Assembly: GCF_002788215.1 (NCBI RefSeq)
Contig: NZ_CP024845.1
Span: 1,302,001-1,366,000 of the forward strand
Length of the DNA stretch: 64,000 bases
Reading direction: 5' to 3'
From: Halohasta litchfieldiae
GTDB lineage: Archaea; Halobacteriota; Halobacteria; Halobacteriales; Haloferacaceae
Shown: positions 61,723 to 64,000 of the stretch, in pieces
Layout of the letters: each line of letters starts with the position of its first letter
How positions within the stretch are numbered: position 1 is the first letter of the stretch
Translations under genes and position numbers: made by a program
Notes under the pieces: generated by a model
Seen by the model: only the letters and a program-made list of their open reading frames with translations
Told to the model about the DNA's origin: nothing
Databases searched by the model: none

Positions 61723-61939
61723 ACATAAAGAAACGATCTTCGGCAAAGGAAACCAGGGCCTCGACAGCGACGGTACCGGGATCGGGCTGTATCTTGTTCA
61801 GTCACTGGTTGACAGATACGGTGGTAACGTATGGGTAGAGGATCGAGAACCCCCGAGTGCCTCAAGTGATCAGCTACAGACCGCCGCCAACGAGTCGACT
61901 GGGGCGGTCTTTATCGTTCAACTTGCGATACACAAGTGA
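61723..61939 (+). pseudogene. C-terminal fragment of a histidine kinase
   Basis: Directly after the ISH3 end a plus-strand frame encodes KETIFGKGNQGLDSDGTGIG, then LYLVQSLVDRYGGNVWVEDR, and ends FIVQLAIHK with TGA at 61937-61939. It contains the ATP-lid G2 box (GTGIGLYLV) of a HATPase domain. The H-box, N-box and sensor parts are missing, and a stop codon at the IS junction precedes the fragment. It is the tail of a kinase cut by the element. A matching N-terminal type of fragment sits at 28428. Confidence 0.75.
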
Positions 61940-62045
61940 GGAAAATGCCACTATAGCTACGAGTTGAGACGCAGAGAATCATATCGAGAAAAGATCCCCC
62001 GGTTAGATCCGTGGACTAAAACGAACAGATGTTTCATCGTTGCCG

Positions 62046-62098
62046 TTGTAATCGAGTTATACGAAAACTGATCAAGACACGATATGCAAGACTGCGAG
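62046..62098 (+). repeat. Dispersed repeat, copy 2
   Basis: This segment, starting TTGTAATCGAGTTATACGA, matches 41151-41203 in about 44 of 54 positions, and a 14-base piece (ATGCAAGACTGCGA) recurs near 47645. It has no coding function that I can see. Confidence 0.6.
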
Positions 62099-62164
62099 CG
62101 CGAGTGGGTCATACTAATTCGGCAAATGACGGGGAACCGTTGGATTCGAAGATTTGCTCAACAA

Positions 62165-62683
62165 TTAGGGCTCAGAAGGGATTTGTTCGAGTAGTCTCAG
62201 ACTCTGACTACTGAGCCGTGATTGTAGTTTTTCAAATTCGCTCTCAGACAGATGGATTTCATTCTGGTCGGTGTCATACCTCGCAAAGATCAGATTCTGG
62301 TTGCGATCATAGATGAGCAGTTCGATGAGAGGGTCTGAGATCAGGTCGATAGCGTTGTTGATGTTCTCAGTAGTTGCTTTGACCTGTCCTTTGATTACGC
62401 CATCAGTTGTTTCCAGAGCGGTGTTTTCACAGAGTTGATTGACAGCCTTTTGGTTGACATATCCTTCAAGTAGGTCTTTAATGCCTACAAGCTGAATAAA
62501 TTCTGGACTTCGGTCTGTTGCTTTCAATACCTCTCTGACAAATTTCTGTACTACTTTCGACTTGTCCCTCGACCCCAATTCGTTCGTATGAATGTAGTAT
62601 CGTTCGGTCACGTTTAGTAGGTGTAAGAACGCTTGCAACGTAAAATTCGGGTCATAGAGACTTCCAGTATATCGACGCCACAC
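62165..62683 (-). CDS. Hypothetical protein, probably truncated at the N-terminus
   Basis: The 172-residue frame begins with GTG 62683 and ends at 62165. It is helical and charged: LHLLNVTERYYIHTNELGSR, then KATDRSPEFIQLVGIKDLLE, and the tail RYDTDQNEIHLSESEFEKLQ. No ATG lies upstream before a stop, and upstream sequence (to 62783) looks like a degraded or frameshifted continuation. The family is not recognised. It may be a complete GTG gene or the tail of a broken one next to the IS5 element. Confidence 0.4.
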   Translation of the reverse strand: MWRRYTGSLYDPNFTLQAFLHLLNVTERYYIHTNELGSRDKSKVVQKFVREVLKATDRSPEFIQLVGIKDLLEGYVNQKAVNQLCENTALETTDGVIKGQVKATTENINNAIDLISDPLIELLIYDRNQNLIFARYDTDQNEIHLSESEFEKLQSRLSSQSLRLLEQIPSEP

Positions 62684-62782
62684 GAGCGAAGTGGTGATTG
62701 CACTGAATCTATGCTATATGATGGGATTCCAGTTGTGCGGCGGTGATTCGAGGGTATATGTAGTGCAGATTTGGGCTCAAGA

Positions 62783-63722
62783 GGCTCTGTTGAATCACTA
62801 GACAGCGGCAGGATCATTCGCTAAATCGAAGGAGTTGAAGCGGGAGACTTCCGTTGTTCATGACTAAAATCTCCCGCTTCACTAGCGAAATCGTCCCGAT
62901 TTCTCAAAGAGTTACTGGTGATGGAGACGAATCCGCCGCCCCGGAAGGTGGCGGCGGATTCGCCGACTACGCCCTCGTTTCCCTCCATTGTCTACGGATT
63001 TACCTCGACACTTCCTACCGAATGACGATTGACCTCCTGAAGGAGATGCCACAAATAACTGGGGAGATCGGCCTTGACGTGGCCGATCTCCCCGCCCCAT
63101 CCACGTTGTGTAAGGCGTTCGACCAGATTAGTATGAGTGTCTGCCGAGTGCTGCTGCGCCAGTCGGCACAGCTGCACGACCCCTCAAAACACGGTGCTAT
63201 CGACGCTACATTTTACGAACGCTCAGCTGCGAGCCGCCACTACTGCCAGCGAATCAGCTACCGTGTGCAGAAGCTGAAAGTCACGAAGCTCGTAGATACA
63301 GACTCTCAAGCCGTCCTTGACGTTCATTGTTCAACGAACCGGGAAGGAAGCGATGCAGACCTCGCCGAGCAGATCGCCCGCCGAAACGCGGGCGATCTGC
63401 GATCTCTCGCCGCCGACAAGGGATACGACAAGCAATCGCTCCGCGAATCCCTTCGTGACCTCGGGATTCGCCCGCTCATCAAACATCGTATCTTCGCACC
63501 CTACGACCACGCGCACAACGCCAGAATCGACGAACAGCGCTACAATCAGCGCTCAATGACCGAGACAGTGAACTCGGCGGTCAAGCGCTCGCTCGGCTTC
63601 GCCGTGCGAGCGCGATCTTGGTTCCGTGAGTTCCGAGAAATCGCGCTGATGTGTGTCGTCTATAACATCAAGCGTGCCGTGAAACAGTGAATTCCACTGC
63701 TGTATGGCGATTCAACACAGCC
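62783..63722 (+). mobile_element. IS5-family insertion sequence, copy 2 (940 bp)
   Basis: The ends are GGCTCTGTTGAATCAC at 62783 and, read inward from 63722, GGCTGTGTTGAATCGCC. An exact 8-bp target duplication, GCTCAAGA, flanks it at 62775-62782 and 63723-63730. This is a simple, intact insertion. The same family at 19203 lacks such a duplication. The element carries one transposase gene. Confidence 0.95.
62854..63690 (+). CDS. IS5-family transposase, copy 2
   Basis: The 278-residue protein begins MFMTKISRFTSEIVPISQRV and matches the transposase at 19274 across its length (about two-thirds identity by eye). Catalytic residues: Asp in GAIDATFYERS, Asp in SLAADKGYDKQ and Glu in TETVNSAVKRSLGFAV. 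The frame is intact. It starts either at 62854 or at the second Met at 62860. The element has a perfect target duplication and should be able to transpose. Confidence 0.92.
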   Translation: MFMTKISRFTSEIVPISQRVTGDGDESAAPEGGGGFADYALVSLHCLRIYLDTSYRMTIDLLKEMPQITGEIGLDVADLPAPSTLCKAFDQISMSVCRVLLRQSAQLHDPSKHGAIDATFYERSAASRHYCQRISYRVQKLKVTKLVDTDSQAVLDVHCSTNREGSDADLAEQIARRNAGDLRSLAADKGYDKQSLRESLRDLGIRPLIKHRIFAPYDHAHNARIDEQRYNQRSMTETVNSAVKRSLGFAVRARSWFREFREIALMCVVYNIKRAVKQ

Positions 63723-63730
63723 GCTCAAGA

Positions 63731-64000
63731 TGATGAGTGTGAAGATGCGAGACTCACCCTCTAAGTATAGCAATCTGTGCAGCTGATCGGCTCATGATTA
63801 CCATACCTGCCCCTTTCTCGAGACGGTCAATCACTGAACTTAGGAGACTCTCTATAAACTACAAAGTTTGAATTAGCGAATAGCACACTACATTTCGATG
63901 GGGGTTATGCACACAACATTTCAAATGAGGCTCTTACCCAAATAGCGAAGCAGTCTTATTTGGCATCTGTTAGAACGTGCGGTGCAAGATGGAAGGCGCA
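63731..64000. other. 270-bp AT-rich end of the window
   Basis: After the target duplication the sequence holds no recognisable gene up to the window edge. AT-rich stretches occur near 63845-63895. Nothing else could be supported. Confidence 0.5.

Noticed and set aside
1-64000. tRNA or rRNA genes
   Set aside because: No cloverleaf with the conserved arms or rRNA segment was recognised by reading. A dedicated scan such as tRNAscan-SE could still find one.

Overview
The window looks like DNA of a halophilic archaeon (class Halobacteria). Proteins are strongly acidic. Promoters are archaeal TATA boxes, often close enough to the start codon for leaderless translation. The gene content is typical of haloarchaea: HTH_10 (Bat) regulators, TrmB regulators, type IV pilins with the GVSPVIG-like N-terminus, a TFB paralogue, and ISH3, ISH6 and IS5 elements. 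Genes for plasmid upkeep (ParA and partner, an OB-fold DNA-binding protein, several toxin-antitoxin pairs, two tyrosine recombinases) and many IS remnants suggest a megaplasmid or a plasmid-derived chromosomal region. No rRNA or tRNA gene was recognised.

Layout. 1-2303: ordinary housekeeping genes (SHOCT-like membrane protein, aldo/keto reductase, CBS protein). 2314-3757: an ISH6 element that abuts a large CRISPR array. 3778-9449: 87 repeats and 86 spacers, transcribed on the minus strand from a leader at 9450-9551. 9552-18820: a complete type I-B operon, cas6-cas8b-cas7-cas5-cas3-cas4-cas1-cas2, also minus strand. 18912-19202: a five-repeat second array with a slightly different repeat, cut off at its leader side by an IS5-family element (19203-20139). 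20381-24997: a Bat-type regulator, a GH16 enzyme, a processive GT2 synthase and an OB-fold protein. 25285-31795: HEPN/MNT and VapC-type toxin modules, a UbiA prenyltransferase, broken histidine kinase and ISH3 pieces, and a tyrosine recombinase. 32129-38562: a beta-CASP nuclease, a MazF module, ParA and partner, a gene bracketed by two palindromes, a PIN-like module and a second recombinase. 38674-41077: relics of a different CRISPR family with 37-nt repeats, broken by ISH3 remnants, around a pilin gene. 41358-49098: a pilin-like protein with a Glu/Asp tail, two divergent TrmB paralogues, a response regulator lacking its phosphoacceptor Asp, a single rhodanese domain, a zinc-knuckle protein next to a TFB without zinc-ribbon cysteines, a STAS-like protein and a DICT protein. 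49167-49350: a small non-autonomous relative of the ISH6 element. 49439-60298: a 7TM/ATP-grasp fusion with a small membrane partner, response regulators, a large PQQ-propeller surface protein, a 7TM-PAS histidine kinase and a REC-PAS-GAF-HTH_10 regulator. 60346-64000: an intact ISH3 beside the tail of a histidine kinase, and an intact IS5-family insertion with an 8-bp target duplication.

How parts work together. The cas operon supplies adaptation (Cas1, Cas2, Cas4), crRNA processing (Cas6) and interference (Cas3, Cas5, Cas7, Cas8b) for both I-B arrays, whose repeats differ by a covarying stem pair. The 34-38 kb block reads as a plasmid maintenance module. The 55.5-59.8 kb kinase and regulator, perhaps with the response regulator at 51.6 kb, look like one signalling neighbourhood. 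Family assignments come from motif recognition only; no database search was run.
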